Shown: piece after piece, positions 46,270-56,252 of the stretch | How the letters are laid out: every line of letters begins with the position of its first letter | Numbering within the stretch: the first letter of the stretch is position 1 | NCBI GenBank assembly: GCA_019358855.1 | Contig: JAHHII010000019.1 | Span: forward strand, 1 to 64,000 | DNA: 64,000 nt | Reading direction: 5' to 3' | Source: Timaviella obliquedivisa GSE-PSE-MK23-08B | GTDB lineage: Bacteria; Cyanobacteriota; Cyanobacteriia; Elainellales; Elainellaceae | Position numbers and translations under genes: made by a program | The notes under the pieces: generated by a model | Told to the model about the DNA's origin: nothing | Databases searched by the model: none | Seen by the model: only the letters and a program-made list of their open reading frames with translations

Positions 46270-48840
46270 TTACTCTACCAAATAGGGAGGTTGGCTGAAC
46301 AGTAGCTCTGCGGTTTCTGAATCAACCGGGCAGGAGAATAGATAGCCTTGTCCAAATTCGCAGCCCAAGGCTTTTAGGCAAACGAGTTGTTCAGAAGTTT
46401 CAACTCCTTCGGCAGTCACATCTATCCCTAAGCCATGCGCCAAGGCAATAATAGTTTGGACAATCTTGTCTTGACCACTACCCAAGCCGTCTACAAAAGA
46501 GCGATCGACCTTTAAATTATTAATGGGGAAACGGTAGAGATAGCTTAAGGATGAGTAGCCCGTCCCAAAATCGTCAAGGCTGAGCCGAACTCCCAACTCT
46601 TGCAGTTGCGCTAATTGATCCGTGACACAGGTCGCTGTTTCCATCAAAACACTTTCAGTAATCTCGAGCTTAATAGATGAGGTTGATATTTGAGTGGCTT
46701 GAAGAATCTGGCTAATTTGTGAAGTAAAGTCGGGTTGAAGTAATTGCCGACCAGAAACATTGATGCTCATAATCAGGTCTTGGGCTTGTCCTGGTTTTTC
46801 TTGCCAGCGTCGCAGTTGGTTGCAAGCTTCATGCAGTACCCATCGACCGATCGGGACGATTAAACCTGTTTCTTCTGCTACTGGAATAAACTCAGTTGGA
46901 GAGATAAAACCTCGTTCAGGATGAACCCAACGAATAAGTGCCTCAAACCCAACAATGACTCCTGTTGATAAGGAAATAATGGGCTGGTAATGAAGTTGTA
47001 GAGGCGAGGTATTGTTTAGAAATAAATCTTCAACAACATGGCGGAGATCCATTTCTGTATGCAGCCGCGATAAGGCATGGGTATGCATTTCTTTATCAAA
47101 AATTTCATAATTTGCTCGCCCTTGAGACTTAGCCCGATACATGGCGGTGTCTGCGTCGCGGAGCAATTCTTCAGGTTGAGTATACCCGTTTGACGAGTGA
47201 GCAATGCCGATGCTAACAGAAGTAAAGACCTCATGTTCGTTGAGCTTGAGCGGAAAAGAAAGGACAGCCCGAATGCGATCGGCAATTAGTTGCGCCTGAG
47301 AGACTTCCTCAATGGTTTCCAGCAGAACAGCAAACTCATCTCCGCCAAGACGGGCAAAGGTATCTTTGGTGCGAATGCATCGCTTCACAAGTCGCACAAT
47401 CTCGATGAGCAATTGATCACCAATGTTGTGCCCTAAACTATCATTGACAAGTTTGAAGTGATCGACATCTAAAAACAAAACGGCGAAGTCACAAGACTCA
47501 GCAGGTGGCTCCTTAAGAAGCCAGCAGGCGCGGACAACTTGAATCCGTTGCTCCAATTGCTCCATAAAAAAGACGCGATTAGGTAGCCCAGTTAGGGCAT
47601 CATGAAGAGCTTGCTGCTTGAGGGTTTCAGCAGCATGGTGGCGTTCTACCGCAATACTAGAAAGGTAAGTGGCAGTCTCTAAAATTTGCAAATGGTGGGG
47701 AGTGGGTTCGCAGGGCACTGAGTGGGACAAGGAAAAAGTGCCTAGTAAGTCTCCCTTTCGAGAAAAGAACGGAGAAGACCAGCAGGCACGTACGTTGTAG
47801 CATTCAGCAAGATCTTGAAAGTTTTTCCAAAGCGGATCTTGAGCAGTATCGTTGACAAAAACAGAGACTCGACGATGAGCAGCTGTGCCACAGGAAGCCA
47901 TGCCCTCGGCGACAGGCAATTCGGGAGGGATTGGGTTATCGGTTTCTGAACTGCTAGGGGCAGCGCTAAAGCGGAGCACATTCAGTGTGTTGTCAAAGAG
48001 CCGAATTGAACAAACGCTAGCTGGAGACTTGCTTTCTAGGAGTAGGCACAAGGTATTAAAAGTCTCCAGTAGATTAGCACCGAAGGCAATTTTCTCTAGG
48101 ACTTGAGTTTGGGTGTGGATCAATTCTTCCGATCGCTTCCGTTCAATGGCGATCGCCAAGACATGAGTAACTGTCTCCAAAAAGTCAATTTCGTCATCAG
48201 AGAAAATACGATACGTGTCCGAATAAAGTTCTAAGAACCCCAAAGGAAGAGTAGCTCCAGGAATGGGCAAATTTACGCCACTCACCTTGGCTTGAAACCT
48301 GGCATGGGGATGTAAAGTCAGTAGACCTTCTATACCCAGTTTGGCAGCTTGATGACTAACAAAGGTAGGCTGATGGGCTTGAAGTAAATATTTAATCTGA
48401 GCATGGAGATAGGCACTTACTTCTGAACAGTCTAGAGACGTATGATTCCAACCAACGCTGCTATCACGGTGTAGGGTGTTGCCGTCTGACAGAACTTGCC
48501 AAATGCTGCCGTACTCTATCTGAAGATGGTCTGTAACCAGGACAAGGGCAGCATGGCAGAGGGCGGAGAGGCTAATACCCGAAAGCGCTTGCTGGTAAAG
48601 ATTGATAATTGAAGTAGAAGGATGGAGAGAGTGGAGCGATCGCGTCAAAACCTCTGCCCAGGCTTGCCCTAAAACTGGATTGTTTGAAGTAAGTTGAAGC
48701 GTTGAAGTCCCATGGAGGTAGCTAGACGGAAGAAAGCTGGCGCTTGATGGCGATTCTGGCTGAAGTTCGATATCTTCAGGGTTAGAGCCGGTGTCAGCAT
48801 CTGAGCCTTTTTGTCCACTGATCGTTTCCAAGTATTCCAC
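46270..48840 (-). CDS. GAF-GAF-GGDEF-EAL cyclic-di-GMP signalling protein
   Basis: An 856-residue protein. Two GAF sensor regions lie at ~70-235 and ~250-400. The GGDEF domain (~410-575) has an intact FARLGGDEFAVLLE, so diguanylate cyclase activity is possible. The EAL domain (~595-850) has GFEALIRWVHPERGFISP, TESVLMET and LDDFGTGYSSLSYL, the catalytic residues of c-di-GMP phosphodiesterases. No membrane segment, so cytoplasmic. The start is GTG 48840. Net activity cannot be told from sequence. Confidence 0.9.
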   Translation of the reverse strand: MEYLETISGQKGSDADTGSNPEDIELQPESPSSASFLPSSYLHGTSTLQLTSNNPVLGQAWAEVLTRSLHSLHPSTSIINLYQQALSGISLSALCHAALVLVTDHLQIEYGSIWQVLSDGNTLHRDSSVGWNHTSLDCSEVSAYLHAQIKYLLQAHQPTFVSHQAAKLGIEGLLTLHPHARFQAKVSGVNLPIPGATLPLGFLELYSDTYRIFSDDEIDFLETVTHVLAIAIERKRSEELIHTQTQVLEKIAFGANLLETFNTLCLLLESKSPASVCSIRLFDNTLNVLRFSAAPSSSETDNPIPPELPVAEGMASCGTAAHRRVSVFVNDTAQDPLWKNFQDLAECYNVRACWSSPFFSRKGDLLGTFSLSHSVPCEPTPHHLQILETATYLSSIAVERHHAAETLKQQALHDALTGLPNRVFFMEQLEQRIQVVRACWLLKEPPAESCDFAVLFLDVDHFKLVNDSLGHNIGDQLLIEIVRLVKRCIRTKDTFARLGGDEFAVLLETIEEVSQAQLIADRIRAVLSFPLKLNEHEVFTSVSIGIAHSSNGYTQPEELLRDADTAMYRAKSQGRANYEIFDKEMHTHALSRLHTEMDLRHVVEDLFLNNTSPLQLHYQPIISLSTGVIVGFEALIRWVHPERGFISPTEFIPVAEETGLIVPIGRWVLHEACNQLRRWQEKPGQAQDLIMSINVSGRQLLQPDFTSQISQILQATQISTSSIKLEITESVLMETATCVTDQLAQLQELGVRLSLDDFGTGYSSLSYLYRFPINNLKVDRSFVDGLGSGQDKIVQTIIALAHGLGIDVTAEGVETSEQLVCLKALGCEFGQGYLFSCPVDSETAELLFSQPPYLVE

Positions 48841-49083
48841 AGTGCAGAGTGCCTTAGCGAATGTCTAGAGTCTTTGATATGAACTAATTGCCGCTTAGGG
48901 TGGGTAATGGGCAGGATGGCTGAAGGTAAAGTATTACGCGGAACTAAGGATTAGAAACCTGTTGGACGGGTGAGCTTATATAAAGAATGCTATATTGCGA
49001 GTTTTTAAACCCAAAACCGTGTAAACACTGTAAGGAATTATTTGCTGAGGATTGTACGCAACGTCTGGAGGCTGTTTGAGGAG

Positions 49084-49524
49084 ATGTCTGAAGATTGCAG
49101 AGAAACTTTGTTAAAAATTGGCGAGGCAGCTTTAAAGAGCGGCTTGTCGGTTAAAACCATTCGATACTATGACGAAATCGGTCTGTTAAACCCGATGGTT
49201 GAGCGTTCTAAGAGCGGCTATCGATTGTTTAAATCTCAATTGCTACAAAGACTGGCATTTATTCGCCGTGCCCAAGCTTTAGGATTGCACCTTAGCGAGG
49301 TGCAGCAGATCTTAACCGTTCATGATCAAGGAGAGTTGCCTTGTGGCGAGGTGAAGCAGCACTTAGAGGCAAAGTTGATAGAAGTCCGGCAGCAAATTGA
49401 GGCTTTAGAGACACTTGAGGTTGAGCTTAAGGGTATTCTATCGGCTTGGCAGGATCAACCCCATAGGGATCTGCTGGAGCAAACGATTTGTCCAAATCTT
49501 CAAGGGGTTACTGCATGGAAGTAG
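49084..49524 (+). CDS. MerR family regulator, heavy-metal-responsive type
   Basis: A 146-residue MerR regulator. The winged HTH is LKIGEAALKSGLSVKTIRYY. FIRRAQALGLHLSEVQQIL starts the linker and the long dimerisation helix. Cys residues in LPCGEVKQHLEAKL and near the C-terminus (ICPNLQG) match the positions used by metal-sensing members (ZntR/CadR/MerR group). GAGG stands directly before ATG 49084. The stop lies ten bases inside the prepilin peptidase gene, an unusual partner. Confidence 0.8.
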   Translation: MSEDCRETLLKIGEAALKSGLSVKTIRYYDEIGLLNPMVERSKSGYRLFKSQLLQRLAFIRRAQALGLHLSEVQQILTVHDQGELPCGEVKQHLEAKLIEVRQQIEALETLEVELKGILSAWQDQPHRDLLEQTICPNLQGVTAWK

Positions 49525-50348
49525 TGGTTTCGGGATTGGTGACGCTGCTAATTTTTGTATTTGGGGCGGCGATCGGCAGTTTTCTCAATGTCGTAATTTA
49601 TCGGATTCCAGCAGGGCGATCGCTGCTGCACCCGCCGTCTCAGTGTCCTCAGTGTTCACATCAATTGCAGCCTTATGACAACGTGCCTGTATTGGGGTGG
49701 CTTTGGCTGAAAGGGCGTTGTCGATATTGCCAGACTTCGATTTCAATGCGCTATCCATTAGTAGAGTCGGCGACAGGATGCCTGTTTCTGTTGACATTTT
49801 GGGCAGCGTCTGAAGACTCAGCCGATTTTTTGTTGCCTGCTGTTGGCAAGTGGATCTTTTTTAGCTGGTTGTTGGCACTGGCGTTGATTGACTGGGACAC
49901 TATGACCCTGCCAAATTCTCTGACTCAGTCTGGGTTAGTAGTGGGACTCGGGTTTCAAATGATTGTAGGTTGGGCAACTGCGGGTTGGGGCGGGGCGGCG
50001 AGTCATCTTTTAGGGGGCGTGTTGGGAGCCGTGGTAGGAATCTGGGTGTTTGATTTAATTACAATTTTGGGATCGATCGCCTTTGGACAAACGGCAATGG
50101 GCGGTGGCGATGCGAAGCTGGCGGCAATGATGGGAGCTTGGTTAGGTTGGAAGTTGCTCTTGCTAGCAGGGTTTTTGGCTTGTGCAATCGGGGCATTTGT
50201 GGGCGGTGGGGCGATCGCCATGGGGCTGCTGAGCCGTCGTCAACCGATGCCTTTTGGTCCTCTTTTAGCCCTGGCTGCAGTATTAGTAGCATTTTTTGGA
50301 GAAGCAATGCTGTCTACTTATGTGCATTTATTTTTTCCAACCATTTAG
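49515..50348 (+). CDS. pilD: Prepilin leader peptidase / N-methyltransferase (A24 family)
   Basis: A 277-residue type IV prepilin peptidase. The N-terminal part has the methyltransferase/zinc-binding pattern SQCPQCSHQLQPYDNVPVL and CRYCQTSISMRYP. Catalytic Asp residues are in LALIDWDTMTLPN and the GxGD motif GGGDAKLAAMMGAWLG. About seven membrane segments follow. It cleaves type IV prepilins and pseudopilins, needed for pili and natural competence. ATG 49515 overlaps the merR end by ten bases. Confidence 0.9.
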   Translation: MEVVVSGLVTLLIFVFGAAIGSFLNVVIYRIPAGRSLLHPPSQCPQCSHQLQPYDNVPVLGWLWLKGRCRYCQTSISMRYPLVESATGCLFLLTFWAASEDSADFLLPAVGKWIFFSWLLALALIDWDTMTLPNSLTQSGLVVGLGFQMIVGWATAGWGGAASHLLGGVLGAVVGIWVFDLITILGSIAFGQTAMGGGDAKLAAMMGAWLGWKLLLLAGFLACAIGAFVGGGAIAMGLLSRRQPMPFGPLLALAAVLVAFFGEAMLSTYVHLFFPTI

Positions 50349-50440
50349 ATCGGGAACTTTAGAGGCAAGGCTTTAGACTTTATAGAGGGGATTATCGTCT
50401 TCCACTTCTGATAAGATCTCTACCTCTGATAAAATCATTG

Positions 50441-50668
50441 ATGAACGTTGTAACTTGGATCACCGTCAGAACCACTGACTATCGCTGGGAAGCCGAACTG
50501 ATGCAGCAAATCCTCACTGCCCAAGGGATTCCTAATCGGGTGATTGCCCAAGGAAGCACAGCATATCCTGGCTGTGGGGTATCTGCTGCCTTACAGGTTC
50601 CTCTTCACGAACAATGGACGGCACTGCTGTTACTGAGTCCTGTTGAAGAGGGAGATACAAGTGTGTAA
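50441..50668 (+). CDS. DUF2007-like small protein
   Basis: A 75-residue protein with an alpha/beta pattern resembling DUF2007: WITVRTTDYRWEAELMQQIL, then LTAQGIPNRVI and a final strand ALQVPLHEQWTALLLL. The function is unknown. It is 28 bases before accD and could share its transcript. Confidence 0.6.
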   Translation: MNVVTWITVRTTDYRWEAELMQQILTAQGIPNRVIAQGSTAYPGCGVSAALQVPLHEQWTALLLLSPVEEGDTSV

Positions 50669-50695
50669 TATCTGCCTCCATAACCCCCTTAAAAA

Positions 50696-51631
50696 ATGTC
50701 TTTATTTGACTGGTTTGCCAACCGCAAGAAATCTGAACCCATGAACCAAGCTTCGCAAGAGCGCGAGATTGCGGATGGGTTGTGGAGCAAATGTCCAGAG
50801 TGCGCGGTGCTGACCTACACCAAAGATTTACGGACAAATCAGATGGTTTGTTTAGAGTGCGGCTACCATACCCGAGTGTTTAGTGATGAACGCATTCAAC
50901 AGTTGATTGATGCGGGCACTTGGCAGCCCATGGATGAAGATATCCGCCCTGTCGATCCACTGAAGTTTCGAGATCGGAAGGCTTATGGCGATCGCCTGCG
51001 TGAAACCCAAGAAAAAACGGGGCTAACAGATGCCGTAAAAACAGGACTGGGACAACTAGAAGGTCTGCCCGTGGGCTTGGGGGTGATGGACTTTCGGTTT
51101 ATGGGCGGCAGTATGGGTTCTGTGGTGGGTGAGAAGTTAACCCGCATGATTGAGCGATCGACGCGGGAACGGGTGCCTGTCATCATTGTTTGTGCATCAG
51201 GGGGGGCACGAATGCAGGAAGGAATGCTGAGCCTCATGCAAATGGCTAAAATTTCGGCAGCCTTGGAGCGGCATCGGGAAGAGCGTTTGCTGTATGTACC
51301 AGTCTTAACTCACCCGACGACAGGCGGTGTAACGGCAAGTTTTGCCATGCTGGGCGATGTGATTGTGGCGGAACCAAAGGCAACGATCGCTTTTGCAGGG
51401 CGGCGAGTCGTAGAACAAACGCTGCGGGAGAAATTACCTGATGATTTTCAAACCTCTGAGTATCTTCTCAGTCATGGGTTTGTTGATGTCATTGTGCCAC
51501 GGACTCAGTTGAAGAAAACGCTGGCTCAACTCGTGCTTTTGCATCAGCCCCAAACTCATCCGCCTGCTCACTTACCCAAATTTATGCCGATCGCGTTGGA
51601 AAAGTCGGTGGTGGGCGATAGTCTGGCATGA
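50696..51631 (+). CDS. accD: Acetyl-CoA carboxylase carboxyltransferase subunit beta
   Basis: A 311-residue AccD. The zinc finger is [13 protein letters not shown] with CLECGYH. The carboxyltransferase core has [39 protein letters not shown] and [18 protein letters not shown]. The protein works with AccA, AccB and AccC to make malonyl-CoA for fatty-acid synthesis; those genes are not adjacent, as is usual in cyanobacteria. Its 3' end overlaps the convergent pentapeptide gene by 64 bases. Confidence 0.95.
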   Translation: MSLFDWFANRKKSEPMNQASQEREIADGLWSKCPECAVLTYTKDLRTNQMVCLECGYHTRVFSDERIQQLIDAGTWQPMDEDIRPVDPLKFRDRKAYGDRLRETQEKTGLTDAVKTGLGQLEGLPVGLGVMDFRFMGGSMGSVVGEKLTRMIERSTRERVPVIIVCASGGARMQEGMLSLMQMAKISAALERHREERLLYVPVLTHPTTGGVTASFAMLGDVIVAEPKATIAFAGRRVVEQTLREKLPDDFQTSEYLLSHGFVDVIVPRTQLKKTLAQLVLLHQPQTHPPAHLPKFMPIALEKSVVGDSLA

Positions 51632-52374
51632 TCGAAGTTAGCGTAGGTCACAGTGGCTCCCCTAAAAGAAGTGCCTCCGATTTGCTTAAACTGCTGAACC
51701 AGCGAAAGCAGGGCTGTAATGCTGAACTGAATGTAGAGCATAGACAGGAAGCTCCAAAGTAGCCCCCACGGGTTTTGGGTAGTGAGATGGTTGATAGCAA
51801 CCGCAGCAATGAGGAAGGCTAATCCGTAACGGGTAACTGCTCGTGCCGTGGTTAGGGCGATCGCGATCGGCTGACAATTCCAAAGGCTTGCTCCGGCTGC
51901 AATCAGACCAGAGGCGATCGCTCCAGCAATGGCAAATTTTGGGTTGTTTTGAGTCCAACTGCCCCAGTAGAAAAATCCGAGTAACGCACTAGAAGCCGCA
52001 GCGGACATCATCCGAAAGAGCACGCTTAGCGATTTAAATTTATGCACAGTGCCCATTCCAGCAATTCCTAGAACGCCGTACAGGACTAAAACATAAGTCC
52101 AAGCTGCGTCTTCTGGAGTTGCACCCAAGGACGCAAAAATAAGCCGACTGAGGACATCGAACAAGAGGAGAGCAACTATAATCACGACGATGATAAAGGG
52201 TAAGACTTGCTTAAGGGTTTGCCCCGTTTTAACATTGTGAAAGTTGGCACCCACCAATTGAGCCTGGCTAAAGTCACAGCCTCGCAGGTCTGAGCCGCTG
52301 AAATTAACGCCGATGAGATTTTGTCCTTTAAAAGAGCGATTGCAGAGGTTTTTATGGGAAAAGTGATGGGACAT
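51568..52374 (-). CDS. Pentapeptide-repeat membrane protein
   Basis: A 268-residue protein. The first ~45 residues are a short pentapeptide-repeat run (A(D/N)LXX-type units: [20 protein letters not shown]). About five hydrophobic segments follow (~60-235, e.g. [18 protein letters not shown]). The C-terminus has a second short run ([17 protein letters not shown]). The function of this cyanobacterial architecture is unknown. Confidence 0.75.
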   Translation of the reverse strand: MSHHFSHKNLCNRSFKGQNLIGVNFSGSDLRGCDFSQAQLVGANFHNVKTGQTLKQVLPFIIVVIIVALLLFDVLSRLIFASLGATPEDAAWTYVLVLYGVLGIAGMGTVHKFKSLSVLFRMMSAAASSALLGFFYWGSWTQNNPKFAIAGAIASGLIAAGASLWNCQPIAIALTTARAVTRYGLAFLIAAVAINHLTTQNPWGLLWSFLSMLYIQFSITALLSLVQQFKQIGGTSFRGATVTYANFDHARLSPTTDFSNAIGINLGK

Positions 52375-52408
52375 GAAAGAAAAAGATAAGGAACGAAAAA
52401 TCTGGTAA

Positions 52409-53302
52409 ATGAATCGAAATTTAGCATGGCGGTCAGTCTTGACGATCCTTTTGGGGTTACCGTTAATATTTTATGGTATCCCTCATGGGTGGCGACCAGT
52501 TGGCAGAGAGTCGCGATCGCTGTTTCAGGGAATCGAGTATCGGCGGGAGGTGCGATCGCATCCTCGTTCATTAGTAATTCATCAGGTGGCAATCGATTTG
52601 ATGGCTCCGGGAATTGGGGTATTCGTGACACCCGGAAATGCAACACAAGATAATACGGAAACTAATGCTAGAACAACTTCAGAATTTTTGAGAGCGTTCA
52701 GGTTGCAACTGGCGATTAACGCTAACTTCTTTTGGTATTTTCGGGAGAAGACACCTTGGGATTATTTTCCGAAGAGCGGCGATCGCGTCAATACCGTTGG
52801 ACAGTCAATTTCTAACGGCATTACCTATTCCGCGGCTGAACCCACTTGGTCTGCACTATGCTTTTCAATCGATCATCATGCTCGAATTGAGAAAAGTGGA
52901 GATTGCCCGATCGGAACGCAGCAAGCTGTGGCTGGAAGTACAATGTTGGTAAACCAGAGTAAACCTTTAAAGGCACAGGAAAATACCGCAGATAGTGATG
53001 GACTTTATTCACGAACTGTCGCAGCCGTCGATCAGCGGGGAGAAAAACTATGGATTATTGCTGTAGATGATAAGCAGCCCCTTTATAGCGAAGGCGTAAC
53101 GCTCGCTGAGATGACCGCTTTGGTCATGGAACTAGGAGCCTATGCAGCAATTAATTTAGATGGCGGTGGCTCAACGACATTAGTAACTGAGACAAGCTCA
53201 GGGATAAAGATTCTGAACTCACCTATTCATACTAAAATTCCCCTTCGTGAACGTCCCGTTGCTAACCATTTAGGGTTTTATGCGAAGCCTAAAGAGAACT
53301 AA
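52409..53302 (+). CDS. Phosphodiester glycosidase family protein (NAGPA/DUF2233)
   Basis: A 297-residue protein with an N-terminal membrane/signal helix (SVLTILLGLPLIFYG). The NAGPA domain is shown by LAINANFFWYF, the typical VAAVDQRGEKLWIIAVD, and the signature AINLDGGGSTTLV. In eukaryotes the family uncovers mannose-6-phosphate by removing GlcNAc from a phosphodiester; bacterial members act on cell-envelope phosphodiester glycans or are uncharacterised. The active site lies outside the cytoplasm. The gene overlaps the convergent amidohydrolase by 14 bases. Confidence 0.85.
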   Translation: MNRNLAWRSVLTILLGLPLIFYGIPHGWRPVGRESRSLFQGIEYRREVRSHPRSLVIHQVAIDLMAPGIGVFVTPGNATQDNTETNARTTSEFLRAFRLQLAINANFFWYFREKTPWDYFPKSGDRVNTVGQSISNGITYSAAEPTWSALCFSIDHHARIEKSGDCPIGTQQAVAGSTMLVNQSKPLKAQENTADSDGLYSRTVAAVDQRGEKLWIIAVDDKQPLYSEGVTLAEMTALVMELGAYAAINLDGGGSTTLVTETSSGIKILNSPIHTKIPLRERPVANHLGFYAKPKEN

Positions 53303-54593
53303 CGAGATCATCTAACTCTGCATATTCTGGCAGTTGCGCATCAATAGGCTGTCCTCTGCGCAAAACCACCCGATCGTGCTGCGATCGCGCCAGTAATTCG
53401 CTGTAATGACGTGCTTTGAACAAAACTAAATCTGCTGGCAAACCCACTCCAATCCGTCCAATGGATAATCCCATCAAGTCGGCAGGAGTTGTCGTCACAG
53501 TGCGACACCAATCACTGTAAGGCGCGTCTAAATGGGCAATCCGTACCGCCTGGGTAAACACTTCGTGCATATCATGATCTCCAAAACCGTAGAACGGATC
53601 ACGGCAATTGTCGCTAGCAACCGCCACCGGGATGCCTTGCTGCTTGAGTTCATGCAGCAAGGTAACGCCGCGCCATCGAGGAGTACGGGGAGAAGGCTGG
53701 CGATCTTGGAGATAAAGATTGCACATGGGCAGGCTGACAACGCCGATATTAGCTTGTTTGACGAGGGCGATCGTCTTCATCGCTTCTGCCGGAGATTGTA
53801 CTGCCAAGCTGCAACAGTGCCCACACACAATTTGCCCAGTGAATTGATGCCTTAAAGCGGCTTCTGCAACTAGTCTAAGGGTAATGTCATTAGGATTGTT
53901 ACTTTCGTCGGTGTGAAAATCGAGATTGAGATGACGCTCTTTGGCTAATTCAAAAACGCGATCGAGTTGCGTATTAACTTCGTCGTTCATCCACAGAACG
54001 CCCCCTAAGATACCTTTCACTTCAGCCATTTGATCGGCAAGTTTTTCACCTTCAGGCGTTAAGAAATAATCTAGAGAAACCAGAGAAACGGCTTGGAGCG
54101 TCAATCGATCGCCCCATTCTTGTCGGAGTTTCTTAAAGACTGCCAAACTAATCTCAGCTTGTCCATCTGCCGAATCAATATGCGTACGTATTGCTTGGGT
54201 TCCATGGGCATAGCTGCACTTTAAGCCAAACTCCATTCGTCGGTAAACATCCTCAAATTTCCAGTTTTTCTTACAATCACTTTGAACAGTTTGTAGCGCG
54301 TTCTCGAACGTTCCATTTAAGTTAGGCGATCGCTCCCAAATATGTCCTTTATCGAGATGGGTATGCATATCTACAAAGCAACTCCAAACTTGTCCTCGCT
54401 TCAGATCAATAGAAGGAATTTCTGGAGGATGAACTGTTCCGGCAGGGATAAGTTGGGCGATCGCACCATTTTTAATTTCCAGATCAACAAAAGCAAATTC
54501 TCTATTCCACAAATCATTAATAGCCAGTAACGCTACAGGTACATGAGCGTTAATCAACCAATAATGATTTAGTCCTTTTAACTCATTCTTCAT
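53289..54593 (-). CDS. Cytosine-deaminase-like metal-dependent amidohydrolase
   Basis: A 434-residue amidohydrolase of the CodA-like group. Metal ligands: FVDMHTHLDKGH (HxH), the His in NLDFHTDESNN, the His in IVCGHCCSL, and the Asp in AVASDNCRDPF. Start ATG 54593 is three bases after the permease stop, so it ends an ABC transporter operon. It probably deaminates or hydrolyses an imported cyclic compound such as a pyrimidine or a thiamin-precursor-like base; the exact substrate is not set by sequence. Confidence 0.85.
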   Translation of the reverse strand: MKNELKGLNHYWLINAHVPVALLAINDLWNREFAFVDLEIKNGAIAQLIPAGTVHPPEIPSIDLKRGQVWSCFVDMHTHLDKGHIWERSPNLNGTFENALQTVQSDCKKNWKFEDVYRRMEFGLKCSYAHGTQAIRTHIDSADGQAEISLAVFKKLRQEWGDRLTLQAVSLVSLDYFLTPEGEKLADQMAEVKGILGGVLWMNDEVNTQLDRVFELAKERHLNLDFHTDESNNPNDITLRLVAEAALRHQFTGQIVCGHCCSLAVQSPAEAMKTIALVKQANIGVVSLPMCNLYLQDRQPSPRTPRWRGVTLLHELKQQGIPVAVASDNCRDPFYGFGDHDMHEVFTQAVRIAHLDAPYSDWCRTVTTTPADLMGLSIGRIGVGLPADLVLFKARHYSELLARSQHDRVVLRRGQPIDAQLPEYAELDDLVSSL

Positions 54594-54595
54594 CG

Positions 54596-55447
54596 TTAGT
54601 TTTCCTGCTTTACAGTACTTTCATGCCAATTTCGCAACAAGGTATCCGAGAGTAGCGTTAGCCCTGCAAAAATGGCAACCCCCAAAACGGTTGTCATTAG
54701 CAGTGCCGCGAACATTCGAGGAATTTGCAGGTTAAAGCTAGAAATGAGAATTTGATAGGCAATTCCTGATCGAGTTCCTCCGGTTCCGGCAATAAACTCG
54801 GCAACAACTGCCCCAATTAAAGCCAGCCCACCACTAATACGTAACCCTCCCAAGAAGTAGGGCAAAGCACTGGGCAAACGAAGATAGACCAGGGTTTGCC
54901 AGCGGGAAGACCGATACAGTTGAAACAGGTTCAGCAGATTATGATCGGCACTGTTTAAGCCTAAAATAGTGTTTGACAAAATGGGGAAGAACGCGACGAG
55001 CCAAGCGCAAATGACCAGCGAAACGAACGTAGAGCTTTCGCCAGGAACAACTTGACGAACCCAGATGATGATCAGAGGGGCGATCGCCACAATCGGTGTC
55101 GTTTGCAGAATCACTGCATAGGGGAAGAAACTACGCTCTATCCATTTGTTTTGAGCAAACAAAATTGCAACTAACAACCCTGAAATAACGGCTGCAATAA
55201 AGGCAACAACAGTAATTTGCAAGGTAATTAGCAAGGAGGGGAACAGTTCATCCCAGTCTTTAACTAACGTTTGCAAAACCAAAATAGGACCAGGAAGTAG
55301 GTAGGGGGGAATACCGCTGATGCGAACGCCTGCTTCCCAAGCACCTAACATCATGATGCCAACCAGGACGGGCGCTAGCACATGAGGAGAAATAACTTGA
55401 CGACTTGAATCGGGTCTGGGCATTGCAGCTTTAAAGCGGCTGTTCAT
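54596..55447 (-). CDS. ABC transporter permease (SsuC/ThiX/TauC type)
   Basis: A 283-residue permease. The EAA loop lies in DHNLLNLFQLYRSSRWQTLVYLRLP, with six predicted membrane segments (first: VLVGIMMLGAWEAGV). It overlaps the ATPase gene by four bases and is immediately followed by the amidohydrolase gene. It forms the membrane channel of the import system encoded here. Confidence 0.85.
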   Translation of the reverse strand: MNSRFKAAMPRPDSSRQVISPHVLAPVLVGIMMLGAWEAGVRISGIPPYLLPGPILVLQTLVKDWDELFPSLLITLQITVVAFIAAVISGLLVAILFAQNKWIERSFFPYAVILQTTPIVAIAPLIIIWVRQVVPGESSTFVSLVICAWLVAFFPILSNTILGLNSADHNLLNLFQLYRSSRWQTLVYLRLPSALPYFLGGLRISGGLALIGAVVAEFIAGTGGTRSGIAYQILISSFNLQIPRMFAALLMTTVLGVAIFAGLTLLSDTLLRNWHESTVKQEN

Positions 55448-56205
55448 AAGGGAGTGACAGAGGGAGCAGGGGCATTAGCAAGAGCGTGGGAAATTCTTTG
55501 ACAGTAGCTGTTATAAAGGCTGGAGCTACGGAAGTCTTCGGTACGAGGATAGGGGGCGGCGATCGCCACATCTGCGACAACTCGACCTGGACGCGATGCC
55601 ATGACAATGACCCGATTGGAGAGATAAACGGCTTCGTAAATGTTATGGGTGACAAATACCACCGTCCATTGTTTTTGCAACCATAAGTTTAATACATCGC
55701 TGTTCAACTTACTGCGGGTCATTTCGTCTAAAGCCCCGAACGGCTCATCCAGTAGTAAAATCTCAGGTTGAGTGACCAACGCTCTCGCAATAGAGACACG
55801 CATCTTCATGCCGCCAGATAGTTGGCGGGAATATGCTTTCTCAAACCCTTGAAGATCGACCAGGGCGATCGCTTCCGCCACAGCTAAGTCAGCCGTCCGT
55901 TTAGCAATACCTGCCAGCTTAAGGGGCAACCGGACATTCTCTTGCACAGTTGCCCAGGGCATTAATGCAGCTTCTTGAAATACAAATGCGAGTTTGGGTT
56001 GTTTAAGGTTCCATTCAATCGTGCCTGCGCTCATTTTACCCAGCCCAGCCATGATTCGCAGTACCGTACTTTTGCCACAGCCGGAAGCACCCACTAGAGT
56101 GACAAACTCTCCCGCACCAATATCTAGACTAAAATCAGTGAGGGCGATCGTCCCGTTAGCGTAGATTTTGCTGATGTGGCTGAGCGTGATAGTAGAGTTG
56201 GGCAT
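55444..56205 (-). CDS. ABC transporter ATP-binding protein (SsuB/ThiZ/TauB type)
   Basis: A 253-residue ATPase with Walker A GASGCGKST, Q-loop FVFQEAALMPW, signature LSGGMKMR, Walker [14 protein letters not shown] and switch VFVTHNIYEAV. Sequence and neighbours place it in the nitrate/sulfonate/pyrimidine-type importer group. Gene order, substrate-binding protein then ATPase then permease, supports one transporter. Confidence 0.9.
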   Translation of the reverse strand: MPNSTITLSHISKIYANGTIALTDFSLDIGAGEFVTLVGASGCGKSTVLRIMAGLGKMSAGTIEWNLKQPKLAFVFQEAALMPWATVQENVRLPLKLAGIAKRTADLAVAEAIALVDLQGFEKAYSRQLSGGMKMRVSIARALVTQPEILLLDEPFGALDEMTRSKLNSDVLNLWLQKQWTVVFVTHNIYEAVYLSNRVIVMASRPGRVVADVAIAAPYPRTEDFRSSSLYNSYCQRISHALANAPAPSVTPL

Positions 56206-56252
56206 GATGCTAGGTCAGGAACCGAGACGAAGGAAAGTTTAGATAGGAGGGG

